A stretch of DNA of 64,000 nt from Candidatus Caldilinea saccharophila (GTDB lineage: Bacteria; Chloroflexota; Anaerolineae; Caldilineales; Caldilineaceae), in contig JADJVW010000029.1 in assembly GCA_016710365.1 (NCBI GenBank), forward strand, positions 26,143 through 90,142, given 5' to 3'. Position 1 is the first letter of the stretch. The number at the start of each line of letters is the position of its first letter. Below the pieces are notes generated by a model. That model worked only from the letters and a program-made list of their open reading frames with translations, searched no databases and was not told the DNA's origin. Positions 1 through 8,850 of the stretch are shown piece after piece. The translations under genes were made by a program, and so were the position numbers.

Positions 1-1424
1 CCATCGTCGGCGAAAACGGCGCGGGCAAGAGCACGCTGATCAAGATCATGTGCGGCATCTACGCGCCAGACGCCGGCGAGGTCGTGTTGGACGGTGAGCC
101 GGTCACGCTTCATGCCTACAAGGACGCGCTCGACCGCAAGATCAACCTGGTCAGCCAGGAGATCCAGGTGATCCCCAAGAGCACAGTGGCCGAAAATATC
201 ATGCTTGACAAGCTGGATCGCTACTTGTCGCGTGGGCGCATCGACTGGCGGCGCATCAACCAGGACGCGGCGCGCTATGCGGAGCTGGTGGATCTCACCG
301 TCCCGGTTAAGGGGCTGGTCGCCGGCCTGAGCACAGCGCAGAAGCAGTTGATCATGATCGCGCGGGCGCTCTCCTCCGATGCGCGCATCTTGATTATGGA
401 TGAGCCGACCTCAGCGCTGACCCGCCACGAAACGGACAATCTGCTTCAATTGCTGCGCCGCATTAAAAGCGAAGGCGTCACCGTGCTCTTTGTCTCGCAC
501 AAACTGGAAGAAGTGCTGGCGGTGGCCGATCAGGTTTCCGTACTGCGCGACGGCAGCCTGATCGGGACGCGGCCAATTGCCGGACTGACCAAAGAGCAGA
601 TTGTGCAGATGATGATCGGCCGCGACGCGCGCACCCTCGACCTCGGCAAACTGGACGTGAGCGCGGGCCGCGCCGCGCTCGAAGCGCGCGGCGTCAGCCA
701 GGCTGGGCGCTTCCACGATGTCGGCTTTGCGCTGCACCGCGGCGAGATCCTTGGCTTCTACGGGCTGGTTGGCTCCGGCCGCACGGAACTCGCCGAGATT
801 CTCATCGGCGAGGCGCGCAAAGACGGCGGCGACGTGTTCATCGACGGCAAGCTCGCGCGCATCCACAGCATGGCCGACAGTCTGTTCAAGTATCGCATGG
901 GCTATGTCTCTGAGAATCGCAAGGAAAAAGGCTTGATCCTCAGCGCGCCGATCAGAACCAACATCGCCATCACGGTGTGGAATCGCCTGTGCGACCGCTT
1001 TGGTTCGATCCAACTGGCCGCCGAAACCGCCACCGCGCGCCAATTTATGCAGGCGCTCGAAATCCGCGCCACCGGCCCCCACCAGATGGTCAGCAGCCTC
1101 AGCGGCGGCAACCAGCAAAAGGTGAGCATCGCCAAGTGGCTGGCCGCGCAGTGTGATATTCTGATCATCGACGAACCGACCATCGGCGTCGATATCGGCG
1201 CTAAGGAATACATTCATCAGTTGATCTGGGATCTTGCCAAACGGGAAGGCAAATCGATCATCCTGATCTCATCCGATATGCCGGAGATCATCAACGTAGC
1301 GCGGCGTATTCTCGTCTTCAAGGACTTCAAAATTGTGGGCGAGGTGCGCAACAATGGTGAAGATGGCGCACGCGTGCGCGGCTATGAGGAGATCAGCCAG
1401 GAGATCGGCCAATTTCTCGCCTGA
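1..1424 (+). CDS. Sugar ABC transporter ATPase, RbsA/MglA type (5' partial)
   Basis: The gene enters from the left edge already inside the first Walker A motif (GENGAGKST, bases 9-35), so only a short N-terminal part is missing. The fused double-ATPase layout of RbsA/XylG/MglA proteins is visible: first domain with LSTAQKQ signature and Walker B ILIMDEPTSAL; second domain with the degenerate P-loop GLVGSGRTEL, signature LSGGNQQK and Walker B LIIDEPTIGVD. It should energise uptake of a monosaccharide or related polyol together with a permease and binding protein, which must lie outside the window. A methyltransferase gene follows 31 bases downstream on the same strand, so the imported substrate may be a methylated compound; that link is only inference. 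The substrate cannot be read from sequence. Confidence 0.93.
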   Translation, partial: IVGENGAGKSTLIKIMCGIYAPDAGEVVLDGEPVTLHAYKDALDRKINLVSQEIQVIPKSTVAENIMLDKLDRYLSRGRIDWRRINQDAARYAELVDLTVPVKGLVAGLSTAQKQLIMIARALSSDARILIMDEPTSALTRHETDNLLQLLRRIKSEGVTVLFVSHKLEEVLAVADQVSVLRDGSLIGTRPIAGLTKEQIVQMMIGRDARTLDLGKLDVSAGRAALEARGVSQAGRFHDVGFALHRGEILGFYGLVGSGRTELAEILIGEARKDGGDVFIDGKLARIHSMADSLFKYRMGYVSENRKEKGLILSAPIRTNIAITVWNRLCDRFGSIQLAAETATARQFMQALEIRATGPHQMVSSLSGGNQQKVSIAKWLAAQCDILIIDEPTIGVDIGAKEYIHQLIWDLAKREGKSIILISSDMPEIINVARRILVFKDFKIVGEVRNNGEDGARVRGYEEISQEIGQFLA

Positions 1425-1455
1425 ACAAGCTTTGATTTTTCGGAAAGGAGTTGCT

Positions 1456-2694
1456 ATGAACGCACGTGAACGCGTGCTGGCGGCCATCAATCACCAGGAG
1501 CCGGACGGCGTGCCGGTCGACTTGGGATCGACGCCCAGCTCGGGGATTTCGGCCATCGCGCACTACAACCTGAAACACGCGCTGGGCAAGGCGCACTGGC
1601 CGACGCAGGTCTACGACGTCGTCCAGCAGATTGCGCAGCCGGGCGAGGAGATGCTCGACCACTTCCGCATCGATGTCGTCGACATCGGCCGCGCCTTCGA
1701 CGACCGCCCCGAGGATTGGTACGACATCACCCTGCCCGACGGCACGCCCGTACAGTTTCCCACCTGGTTCAAGGCCAGCCCGCAGCCGGACGGCGACTGG
1801 GAAGTCTTCAACCAAAACGGCGTGCGCGTTGCCACGATGCCGCTGGGCGCCAATTTTTTCGACCAGACCTGTTTTCCCTACGTAGACGGTTATCCGGCGA
1901 GCTTTGACGACCTCCCCAACGTGATGCCGCTGGTGCACTGGGCCGGGCTGGCGCACAGCCCGTGGGATCACGCCGGCGAAGCGGATTTCTGGCAGCAACT
2001 GCGGGCGCGGACGTTGGCCTTGCGCGCCAGCACCGACCGCGCGCTGATGGTGGTCATCGGTTGCAACCTCTTCGAGTGGGGGACCTTTCTGCGTCGGCTG
2101 GACAATTTCCTGGTCGATCTTGTCACGGATCAGGCGAATGTCGAGCGTCTGCTCGATGCGCTGATGGAACAGCATCTCCAGACGCTGGCGAACGTGTGCG
2201 CGGCGGTCGGCGACATCGCCGATGTGGCCCGCTTTGGCGACGACCTGGGCACGGATCAGGGGCCATTCATGTCGCCCAAGACCTATCGCCGGCTGTTCAA
2301 GCCGCGCCACAAGCTGCTGACCGACTACGTCAAGCAGCACAGCTCGATGCACACCTTCCTGCATTCGTGCGGCTCGATCTACAAGCTGCTGCCCGATTTG
2401 ATCGAAGCGGGCTTCGAAATCATCAACCCGGTGCAGACCATCGCCCGCGACATGGAGCCGGTGCGCCTCAAGCAGGAGTTTGGCAAGGACCTCACCTTCT
2501 GGGGGGGCGGGGCCGATACGCGGTTTACGCTCAACCGCGGCACGCCGGAGCAAGTCAAGGCCGATGTGCGCAGCAACATCGAGGCGTTGGCGCCGGGCGG
2601 CGGCTTTGTCTTCAATACGGTGCACAACATTCTGCCCGACGTGCCGCCGGCCAATATCGTGGCGATGTTTGAAGCGATCGACGAGTACAGATAA
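1456..2694 (+). CDS. UroD-family corrinoid-dependent methyltransferase
   Basis: 412 residues starting at the ATG behind an AAAGGAG ribosome site; an upstream in-frame extension has no such site. The fold is that of the uroporphyrinogen decarboxylase superfamily, in the branch that includes MtaA/CmuA-type methyltransferases rather than haem synthesis. The zinc-type motif H-S-C-G is at residues 303-306; the usual later zinc cysteine is not obvious, since the segment near the end reads FNTVHNI. The next gene, 29 bases downstream, encodes a corrinoid protein, the expected partner. Likely role: moving a methyl group between a substrate and cobalamin, as in O-demethylation or methylamine-type systems. 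True UroD is less likely because no haem genes are nearby. Substrate unknown. Confidence 0.85.
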   Translation: MNARERVLAAINHQEPDGVPVDLGSTPSSGISAIAHYNLKHALGKAHWPTQVYDVVQQIAQPGEEMLDHFRIDVVDIGRAFDDRPEDWYDITLPDGTPVQFPTWFKASPQPDGDWEVFNQNGVRVATMPLGANFFDQTCFPYVDGYPASFDDLPNVMPLVHWAGLAHSPWDHAGEADFWQQLRARTLALRASTDRALMVVIGCNLFEWGTFLRRLDNFLVDLVTDQANVERLLDALMEQHLQTLANVCAAVGDIADVARFGDDLGTDQGPFMSPKTYRRLFKPRHKLLTDYVKQHSSMHTFLHSCGSIYKLLPDLIEAGFEIINPVQTIARDMEPVRLKQEFGKDLTFWGGGADTRFTLNRGTPEQVKADVRSNIEALAPGGGFVFNTVHNILPDVPPANIVAMFEAIDEYR

Positions 2695-2723
2695 CAACAA
2701 GTACGGTTTCAATCTGTGAGGGA

Positions 2724-3368
2724 ATGATGGAAGAAGAACTGCTTGACGCCATTTTCGCTGCGATTCTGGATGGCGACATTCCAGGCGCGCCGGGCGCGGT
2801 GCAGGCGGCGTTGGACGCCGGGCTATCTGCAGAGAAAGTTTTGAACGAAGGCATGATCGCCGCCATGAACCGTGTGGGCGAATTGTACGAATGTGGCGAT
2901 TACTACGTAGCGGAGATGTTTACGTCGGCCAAGACGCTGCAAGCTGCGCTGGGCGTACTGCGTCCGCACCTGCAACAATCGCAAGTACAGTCGGCGGGCA
3001 CGGTGGTGATCGGCACGGTCAAGGGCGACATGCACGACATCGGCAAGAACCTGGTCACGATGATGCTCGAAGGCGCCGGGTTTACGGTGCACGACCTGGG
3101 GCCGGACGTGCATCCGTCGCGCTTTGTCAGTGCGGTGCTGGAGCATCAGCCAGAGATCGTGGCGCTTTCCGCGCTGCTGACGACGACGATGCCTGCCATG
3201 AAAACGACGATCGACGCCCTCGTTGCGGCTGGCGTGCGCGCGCAGGTGAAGATCATCGTGGGCGGTGCGCCCGTCAACGATGAGTATGCCCGCCACATCA
3301 GCGCCGACGGCTATGCACCCGACGCCAGCCAGGCGGTTTCGCTCGCCAGGGCGCTGATGGTGAACTGA
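2724..3368 (+). CDS. Cobalamin-binding corrinoid protein (MtaC/MtbC type)
   Basis: 214 residues. An N-terminal helical cap (about residues 1-85, methionine synthase B12-binding type 1) is followed by a Rossmann-like B12 domain containing D102-x-H104-xx-G107 (GDMHDIGKN), the signature for base-off/His-on cobalamin binding. The later glycine-rich IIVGGAPVN segment is also typical. The start lies just behind GAGGGA, with two adjacent ATGs (2724 and 2727). It follows the UroD-like methyltransferase closely and should be its methyl carrier. No reductive activase (RamA/RACo type) gene is in view. Confidence 0.92.
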   Translation: MMEEELLDAIFAAILDGDIPGAPGAVQAALDAGLSAEKVLNEGMIAAMNRVGELYECGDYYVAEMFTSAKTLQAALGVLRPHLQQSQVQSAGTVVIGTVKGDMHDIGKNLVTMMLEGAGFTVHDLGPDVHPSRFVSAVLEHQPEIVALSALLTTTMPAMKTTIDALVAAGVRAQVKIIVGGAPVNDEYARHISADGYAPDASQAVSLARALMVN

Positions 3369-3387
3369 TTTCGCCCACGCACTCAGG

Positions 3388-3416
3388 CCGCGTGCGCTAC
3401 TGCCACGCGCACGCGG
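3388..3416. terminator. Hairpin between convergent genes
   Basis: Perfect 10-bp inverted repeat (CCGCGTGCGC, loop of 9, GCGCACGCGG) between the corrinoid protein gene and the convergent dehydrogenase, overlapping the latter's last bases. No strong T-run follows on either strand, so a bidirectional terminator role is only probable. Confidence 0.45.
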
Positions 3417-4431
3417 GATTGACCATCACCATCTTCTTGGCGTTGCGCTTGTCGTCGCGCTGCTGCACCATGGCCGCGGCGATCTCTTCCAGCGGAAAGC
3501 GGGCCGACAGCACAAGTTGCGGATCAAATTCCCCGCTGCGCAACAGGTCGAGCGCTGCCTGGGCGCGCGTGCCAGGGCTGGCCATCGAGGCGCGCAGTTG
3601 CTGTCGCCGGAAGTGAAACGTGTCGGCGTCGAAGCGAATCACCCCGTGCTTGTCCGATGCAATGCCGATATAGCTGATGATGCAGCCGTTGGCGCCGATC
3701 TGCGCGGCCAGCGGAATCTCAGACGGCGGCGCGACGAGCAAAATCTTGTTGACGCCGCGGCGACCGAAATCCACCTTGCGCAGGTCTGTCTTGTCCACAA
3801 AGATCGGCTCGGCGCCGAGCGTTGCGGCCGCCTCCATGCGCGCGACGGAGTGCGAACGCCCCGCCATCCAGATGCGTTCGGCCTGCCGCCGCCGGCACTC
3901 CGGGATCGCCAACAGCCCCAACGGCCCAGGCCCGATGATCAGCACGCGGTCGCCAGGGCCGACCTCCGCCACGGCTGTCATATCGATGCTGACGGCCAGC
4001 GGCTCGGCCAGACACGCCACCACCGCGGGCAGTTCCCCCGCGGCGAAGACCTGTTGCTGCGGGGCGACCATGTAATCGGCAAAGCCCATGGACTTGCCCC
4101 AGTAACTTTGCACGTTCGTGCACTCCAGCGGAAAGCCGGCGCGGCAAAGCTCGCACTCGCCGCACGGCGCGCTGGAATCGAGCGCGACGTGGTCGCCCGG
4201 CTGGAAGCGCGTCACGCCGGCGCCCACTTGCGTCACCACGCCGCTGACCTCGTGGCCAAAGAGCGACCAGCGCTTCGCCGTCTTGCCGGCAATCGACAGA
4301 TCGGTGCCACAGATCGAACACGCGGCAATCTGCAACTGCACTTCACCTGGCGCTGGATCGGGTACACTGCGCTCGCGCAGTTCAAAGCGGTAGTGCGTTT
4401 TGACATAAGCAGCGCGGGTGACGAGCGACAT
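3397..4431 (-). CDS. Zinc-dependent medium-chain alcohol dehydrogenase
   Basis: 344 residues. N-terminal GroES-like domain with catalytic zinc region CSICGTD (about residue 40) and GHE motif (about residue 60), then the structural-zinc cysteine cluster CGECELC with a further Cys. The NAD(P)-binding domain carries GPGPLG near residue 168. It belongs to the threonine/sorbitol dehydrogenase-like MDR group and probably oxidises a polyol or sugar alcohol. It is convergent with the corrinoid system, and a sugar ABC ATPase lies close by, so the area may serve carbohydrate or polyol use. The exact substrate is not deducible. Confidence 0.9.
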   Translation of the reverse strand: MSLVTRAAYVKTHYRFELRERSVPDPAPGEVQLQIAACSICGTDLSIAGKTAKRWSLFGHEVSGVVTQVGAGVTRFQPGDHVALDSSAPCGECELCRAGFPLECTNVQSYWGKSMGFADYMVAPQQQVFAAGELPAVVACLAEPLAVSIDMTAVAEVGPGDRVLIIGPGPLGLLAIPECRRRQAERIWMAGRSHSVARMEAAATLGAEPIFVDKTDLRKVDFGRRGVNKILLVAPPSEIPLAAQIGANGCIISYIGIASDKHGVIRFDADTFHFRRQQLRASMASPGTRAQAALDLLRSGEFDPQLVLSARFPLEEIAAAMVQQRDDKRNAKKMVMVNPACAWQ

Positions 4432-4469
4432 AAGTTTCTCCTATTGATGAGGTGCATCTAAGCTGTGTT

Positions 4470-5579
4470 TTAACCGATTTCCGCTAACAGCGCCGCCAAT
4501 CGCGCCTTGACCGTCGCATAGGAGAAGTGTTCCTCCACCAGACGCCGGCCCTCTTGTGACAGCCGCAGCCAGCGTGCGTCGTCGCGAGTTAGCTCCACGA
4601 CGGCCTCCACAAACGCGGTCGGGGTGGCGGCGATGCGCGCGTGCTCGCCATCAACTGCAAAGGTTCCCTCCGCGGCGACCGGCGTCATTACCACGGGCAG
4701 GCCATAGCCCATCGCCTCCAGCACCTTGCCTTTGACGCCGGCGCCAAAGCGCAGCGGTGCAATCGTCACGCGGCTGGCCGCGTAGAGCGGCGCCAGGTCG
4801 GGTGCGTGGCCGGTAATCAACACGTCGGGTGCGGCCAGTGCAGCGACCTCCGCCACGGGCAGGCCGACGAAACGCACGACCGCGCCGGGTAGCTGCGCCC
4901 GCACCCGCGGCCAGATGTCGGCGACGAAATGCTGGGCCGCGTCGCGGTTGGGCATGTGGACATAATTGCCGACAAAGAGCAGATCACGCCGGCCCTCCGG
5001 GGTAAACGGGCCAGGCATCACCTCATGCACATTAGAAATAATGCGCACGTGCGCCTCCGGGCAGAGACGGGCGAGCAGATTGGCTTCCTCCGGCGTGACC
5101 ACCAGGGTAAAGTCCGCCGCCGCGGCCAGGGCAAGCTGGCTCGCCTGCACCGCGCGCGCCTGCTGGGCAAGCCTTTCGCTGCGCCGCAGGTTGGCTGCGC
5201 GCATCATGCTGACAAAGGTCAGTTCAATAGTATCGAAGATCAGGGTGGCATGGGGCGCGGCGCGGCGGAGTTGCGCCACGAAGTCAGAGGTCCCCGGCAC
5301 AACGGCAAGTAAAATCAGGTCGAGTTCGGCGCCGTGCGCGGCCAGATAATCGAGCGGCGCGGCTGGGCCAGCGGCCTCAATGCCATGCGCGGCGAGCAAC
5401 GCCTTCGCCTCCTGGACGCGCACATCATAGGCAGGGTGAAAGGCGCGCCCGGCCGAGAGATTGGTCACCTCCCAACCAAGCTCGCGCAGCATCTGCATCA
5501 CGCGCAGCACGCGCCGCGAGCCGCCGTCCAGATCCGGCAGCGGGTGCGTGTGAGTGATGACGAGAGCGCGTCGCGACAT
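4470..5579 (-). CDS. Group 1 (GT4-like) glycosyltransferase
   Basis: 369 residues from the chosen start (MSRRALVITHTHP); a start 12 codons upstream is possible but adds no conserved sequence. GT-B fold: the N-terminal domain opens with a hydrophobic strand and a glycine-rich loop (DLDGGSRR), and the C-terminal nucleotide-sugar domain ends with the characteristic GAGVKGKVLEAMGYGLPVV segment holding the E-x7-E-like sugar-nucleotide site. It resembles transferases for cell-surface polysaccharide or glycolipid. No other glycan genes are adjacent, so donor and acceptor are unknown. It is transcribed toward the dehydrogenase gene, with 38 bases between. Confidence 0.85.
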   Translation of the reverse strand: MSRRALVITHTHPLPDLDGGSRRVLRVMQMLRELGWEVTNLSAGRAFHPAYDVRVQEAKALLAAHGIEAAGPAAPLDYLAAHGAELDLILLAVVPGTSDFVAQLRRAAPHATLIFDTIELTFVSMMRAANLRRSERLAQQARAVQASQLALAAAADFTLVVTPEEANLLARLCPEAHVRIISNVHEVMPGPFTPEGRRDLLFVGNYVHMPNRDAAQHFVADIWPRVRAQLPGAVVRFVGLPVAEVAALAAPDVLITGHAPDLAPLYAASRVTIAPLRFGAGVKGKVLEAMGYGLPVVMTPVAAEGTFAVDGEHARIAATPTAFVEAVVELTRDDARWLRLSQEGRRLVEEHFSYATVKARLAALLAEIG

Positions 5580-5713
5580 GGCAGAGTGGTGCGTTGGGCG
5601 GTTGGGTAATCGCAAAAAGTGAAGGGGATTCTACCACGGAACGCAAACGTAGCCTATCCAGCAGCCGCGCCCAAAACCTCCGCGCCAACTGCAACACATC
5701 CGCGAAGACCTCG

Positions 5714-6290
5714 CAGGTCGGGCTATCAGCCCGACGGAGCCGCGTCAACGCTCTGAATGGCATCAACCAGCATCTGCGGAGACCTCGTAGGTCGGGCTAT
5801 CAGCCCGACGGAGCCGCGTCAACGTTCCGGATGGCATCAACCAGCATCTGCGGAGACCTCGTAGGTCGGGCTATCAGCCCGACAGGGCAACATCAACGCT
5901 TCGGATGGCATCAACCAATGGGATCCCGTAGGTCGGGCTATCAGCCCGACGGAGCCGCGTCAACGCTCTGAATGGCATCAACCAGCATCTGCGGAGACCT
6001 CGTAGGTCGGGCTATCAGCCCGACGGAGCCGCGTCAACGTTCCGGATGGCATCAACCAGCATCTGCGGAGACCTCGTAGGTCGGGCTATCAGCCCGACAG
6101 GGCAACATCAACGCTTCGGATGGCATCAACCAATGGGATCCGTAGGTCGGGCTATCAGCCCGACGGAGCCGCGTCAACGCTCTGAATGGCATCAACCAGC
6201 ATCTGCGGAGACCTCGTAGGTCGGGCTATCAGCCCGACGGAGCCGCGTCAACGCTCCGGATGGCATCAACACAGCAGCAGGTCGGGCCGA
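5714..6290. repeat. Higher-order tandem hairpin repeat
   Basis: Eight copies of the hairpin core GTCGGGCTatcAGCCCGAC (8-bp stem, 3-base loop) start near 5716, 5790, 5864, 5931, 6005, 6079, 6145 and 6219. Spacing follows the order 74, 74, 67, 74, 74, 66, 74, so units form a repeated trio of about 215 bp. Linkers are near-identical (GGCATCAACCAGCATCTGCG or the shorter GGCATCAACCAATGGGATCC). A degenerate ninth copy ends near 6290. Units are contiguous and linkers are shared, so this is not a CRISPR. No gene is supported here. Confidence 0.9.
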
Positions 6291-6328
6291 CGGAGGGTGA
6301 CAACGCTTGGCAAGGTGATGGAAGCACC

Positions 6329-6354
6329 GTCGGGCTGGTAGCCCGACCTACGAG
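6329..6354. repeat. Inverted solo copy of the hairpin repeat
   Basis: GTCGGGCTggtAGCCCGAC followed by CTACGAG is the same hairpin core in reverse orientation relative to the CTCGTAG-flanked units to the left. It marks the right edge of the repeat field, about 120 bases before the methylase gene. Confidence 0.75.
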
Positions 6355-6477
6355 CTGAACCTTTGAGACGCATCCGCAGACCACAATAAGCTTGTAGAAA
6401 GCCCTGCCTCCGGCTAGACTGGGGAACGTCTGCTCCGCCCGCCGCGTCTCATCGCGGCAAGCTTGTGTAGGAGAGCA

Positions 6478-7317
6478 ATGAGACCTTTTCTGAAATGGGC
6501 GGGCGGCAAGGCCCGCATTGTTGAGCGCATCAAGGCTGTGCTTCCGGCAGGCGAACGCCTGGTTGAGCCTTTTGTGGGCTCCGGCGCGCTCTTCCTGAAC
6601 GTGGAGTTTGCTCGCTATTTGTTGGCCGATGCCAACCGCGATCTGATCCACTGCTACCAGCAGTTGCAGCGCGAGGGCATGGCTTTTGTCGAGCGCTGCG
6701 CCGCCTGTTTTGTGCCTGCCAACAATCAGCCGGACGCCTACTACGCGTTGCGCGCGCGTTTCAACTCTACCGATGAACGGGCCGAAAAAGCAGCGCTCTT
6801 TGTCTATTTGAACCGTCACGGCTACAACGGCCTGTGTCGCTACAATGGATCGGGCGGCTTCAACGTGCCCTTTGGCCGCTACGCCAGGCCCTATTTCCCG
6901 CGCGAAGAGATGCGCTATTTCTGGCAAAAGGCCGCGCGCTGCGAGTTTGTCGTGGCGGATTTTGAGCGCACGCTGTGGGCAGCGATGGCCGGCGATGTCG
7001 TCTATTGCGACCCGCCCTACGTGCCACTATCGGCCACCGCGAGCTTCACCAGCTACAGCGCAGATGGTTTTAATCTTGAGCGCCAACGACAACTGGCGCT
7101 TGAGGCGGAAACGTTGGCGCACCGTGGTGTTCCAGTCGTGATTTCCAACCACAACCTGCCCTTCACGCGAGAAATCTACGCTGCGGCGGATGAGTTCGTT
7201 TTTTTTGAGGTGCAGCGTCATATCAGTTGTGACGGCGCCAGACGCATCGCGGCCGCGGGGCTGCTTGCCGTGTTCAGCGCCAAGCAAAAGATAGCAGGTA
7301 TCTATTCAGCCAGATAA
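6478..7317 (+). CDS. Dam-like DNA adenine-N6 methyltransferase (D12 class)
   Basis: 279 residues; the ATG chosen lies 5 bases after TAGGAGAG, while an upstream TTG adds nothing. Motif FLKWAGGK (residues 4-11) is the SAM-binding motif of D12-class enzymes, EPFVGSGALFLN follows near residue 35, and the catalytic DPPY is at residues 178-181. This class methylates adenine, classically in GATC, but the target site cannot be told here. No restriction enzyme gene is adjacent, so it is a solitary methylase, possibly epigenetic or phage-derived. It is flanked on the left by the hairpin repeat array. Confidence 0.92.
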   Translation: MRPFLKWAGGKARIVERIKAVLPAGERLVEPFVGSGALFLNVEFARYLLADANRDLIHCYQQLQREGMAFVERCAACFVPANNQPDAYYALRARFNSTDERAEKAALFVYLNRHGYNGLCRYNGSGGFNVPFGRYARPYFPREEMRYFWQKAARCEFVVADFERTLWAAMAGDVVYCDPPYVPLSATASFTSYSADGFNLERQRQLALEAETLAHRGVPVVISNHNLPFTREIYAAADEFVFFEVQRHISCDGARRIAAAGLLAVFSAKQKIAGIYSAR

Positions 7318-7323
7318 AAATAG

Positions 7324-7400
7324 CACGCGGATGAGGCGGATCGGGCGGATTTTTGCTGATCTGATCCGCAACTATCTGCCTGATCCGCGTTATCCGCGTG
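7324..7400. repeat. GCGGAT/ATCCGC dispersed palindrome, copy 1
   Basis: Imperfect inverted repeat with outer arms CACGCGGAT and ATCCGCGTG and inner GGCGGAT-type motifs. It lies just after the Dam-like gene. Related copies are at 15149-15231 and 55114-55208. Confidence 0.7.
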
Positions 7401-7459
7401 CCATTGGTTGCACGATGCTTGTCCCGCTTGAATCGTTACGATAGCAGGGTGGCCTTGCC

Positions 7460-8603
7460 TTACCACAGCCACATCCCAGCCGCCAACCCGATAACCCCGC
7501 CCGCCAGCACCAGCCACGCCGAGTTGATCTTGAAGCGAAAGAGCACAAGCGCGGCGCCGATCGCCAGCAGCGCGGTCAGCCAGTCGAAGATGGCGGCGCG
7601 GCCAAGCTGCCAGGTGACGCCCGCCATCAAGCCCAGTGCGGCCACGTTGACGCCGTCGAGCAGCGCCGCGCTCCATGGCGAGCGGCGCATCGCCGGCACC
7701 ATGCGGTTGAGCACGGCCACAAAGCAGAAGGCGGGCAGGAAGATGCCCACCGTCGCCACGATGGCGCCCGGCAGCCCGGCCACGAGGTAGCCGACAAAGG
7801 TCGCGGTCGTAAAGACCGGCCTGGCGTAAACTGCCCGATCGCCTGCGTCGGGCAGTTGCTGGTCGGTCAGCCAGCCCAGATTGACCACCAGATCGTTGCG
7901 CAGAAAGGCAAGCAGCACATAGCCGCTGCCACCGTGAGGCAACGCCGATCTTGAGGAAGACAAGGAAGAGCTGCGTCAGGCTGATCGCGGCGGCCTGCTC
8001 CACCGCAGCGGTGAGAGCGCCGAGGCTCAGCAGCGGCAGCAGCGCGGCCTGCCCTGCCAAGCCGCGCCGCGCCATCGTGACCACGGCGACCAGCGCGCCT
8101 ATCCCGAAGAGCAGCACCAGTTCGTTGACGCCCAGCAGATAGAGCGCAAAGACGGCGATCCCAGCAGTCGCCAGCAACGGGCCATGCACTGCCTTCTGGC
8201 CGAGGCGGATCAGCGCCTGCAGCACGATGGCGATGATCACCGGCTTGATGCCGTAGAGCAGCGCGCTGGCCTGCGGCGTCGCGCCATACTCGACATACGC
8301 CCAGGCCAGCGCCAGCACGATCAGCACTGCGGGCAGGATGAAACCCGCGCCGGCGACGATCAGCCCGCGCCAGCCCGCGCGCACCGAGCCGATGTGGAGC
8401 GCCATCTCCGTCGAGTTCGGACCGGGCACGAGGTTGACGGCGCCGATCATGTCGAGAAAGTGCTGCTCGTCGAGCCACTGGCGGCGCACGACCACCTCGT
8501 CGTGCATCATGGCGATGTGCGCGGCCGGCCCGCCAAACGCGGTAAAGCCGAGGCGGGTGAAGAGTTTGGCGAGTTCGGTCAGGCGCTGGTTGGTTTCGGT
8601 CAC
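7460..8603 (-). CDS. chrA: Chromate transporter ChrA (frameshifted)
   Basis: The two halves of one chromate-ion-transporter family protein lie in different frames. The N-terminal half starts at GTG 8603 behind ACGGAGCG and contains the hallmark FTAFGGPAAHIAMM and GAVNLVPGPNSTEMA segments. The C-terminal half contains GSGYVLLAFLRNDLV and VATVGIFLPAF, ending at 7460. The reading frame breaks by one base near 7935-7945, where K-I-G-V-A meets L-P-H-G-G-S-G. Repaired length would be about 381 residues, normal for a two-domain ChrA, with roughly ten membrane helices. Function: chromate efflux in proton or sulfate antiport style. The break could be a sequencing indel, because both halves are otherwise clean. 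Confidence 0.85.
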
Positions 8604-8639
8604 GATCGCTCCGTAAAATTACCCATTCTGCTTGTGGGT

Positions 8640-8728
8640 GTACTTCAAGTTGGGGGGTGCAAGTTACGTCCCCGGCACGGCGCAACATAGGTTATCCCGG
8701 GAAACACAGTGCGCCGTGCCGGGGACGT
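8640..8728. repeat. ACGTCCCCGGC palindrome element, copy 1
   Basis: Perfect 19-bp inverted repeat: ACGTCCCCGGCACGGCGCA at 8666-8684 and its complement at 8710-8728, with a 25-base loop. The left flank (GTGTACTTCAAGTTGG) is nearly repeated before a second copy at 63640-63732, so the unit is larger than the hairpin. Confidence 0.8.
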
Positions 8729-8850
8729 TTGTCTGCTCCGAACCTGAATCTACGCCCTGCTGATCGCACATGATTAAGATATAGGTAAGATATGATAGGC
8801 TATAATCCAAAACTGGACGAGTTGCTTGCCGCCTATAGGGTTATCATCCC

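Noticed and set aside
1393..2712. Long minus-strand open frame opposite the UroD-like gene
   Set aside because: It is the antisense shadow of a GC-rich real gene, with no motif or ribosome site.
5714..6290. CRISPR-like array of regularly spaced repeats
   Set aside because: The intervals between hairpins are themselves repeated and shared, units are of two lengths in a fixed order, and no cas genes are present.
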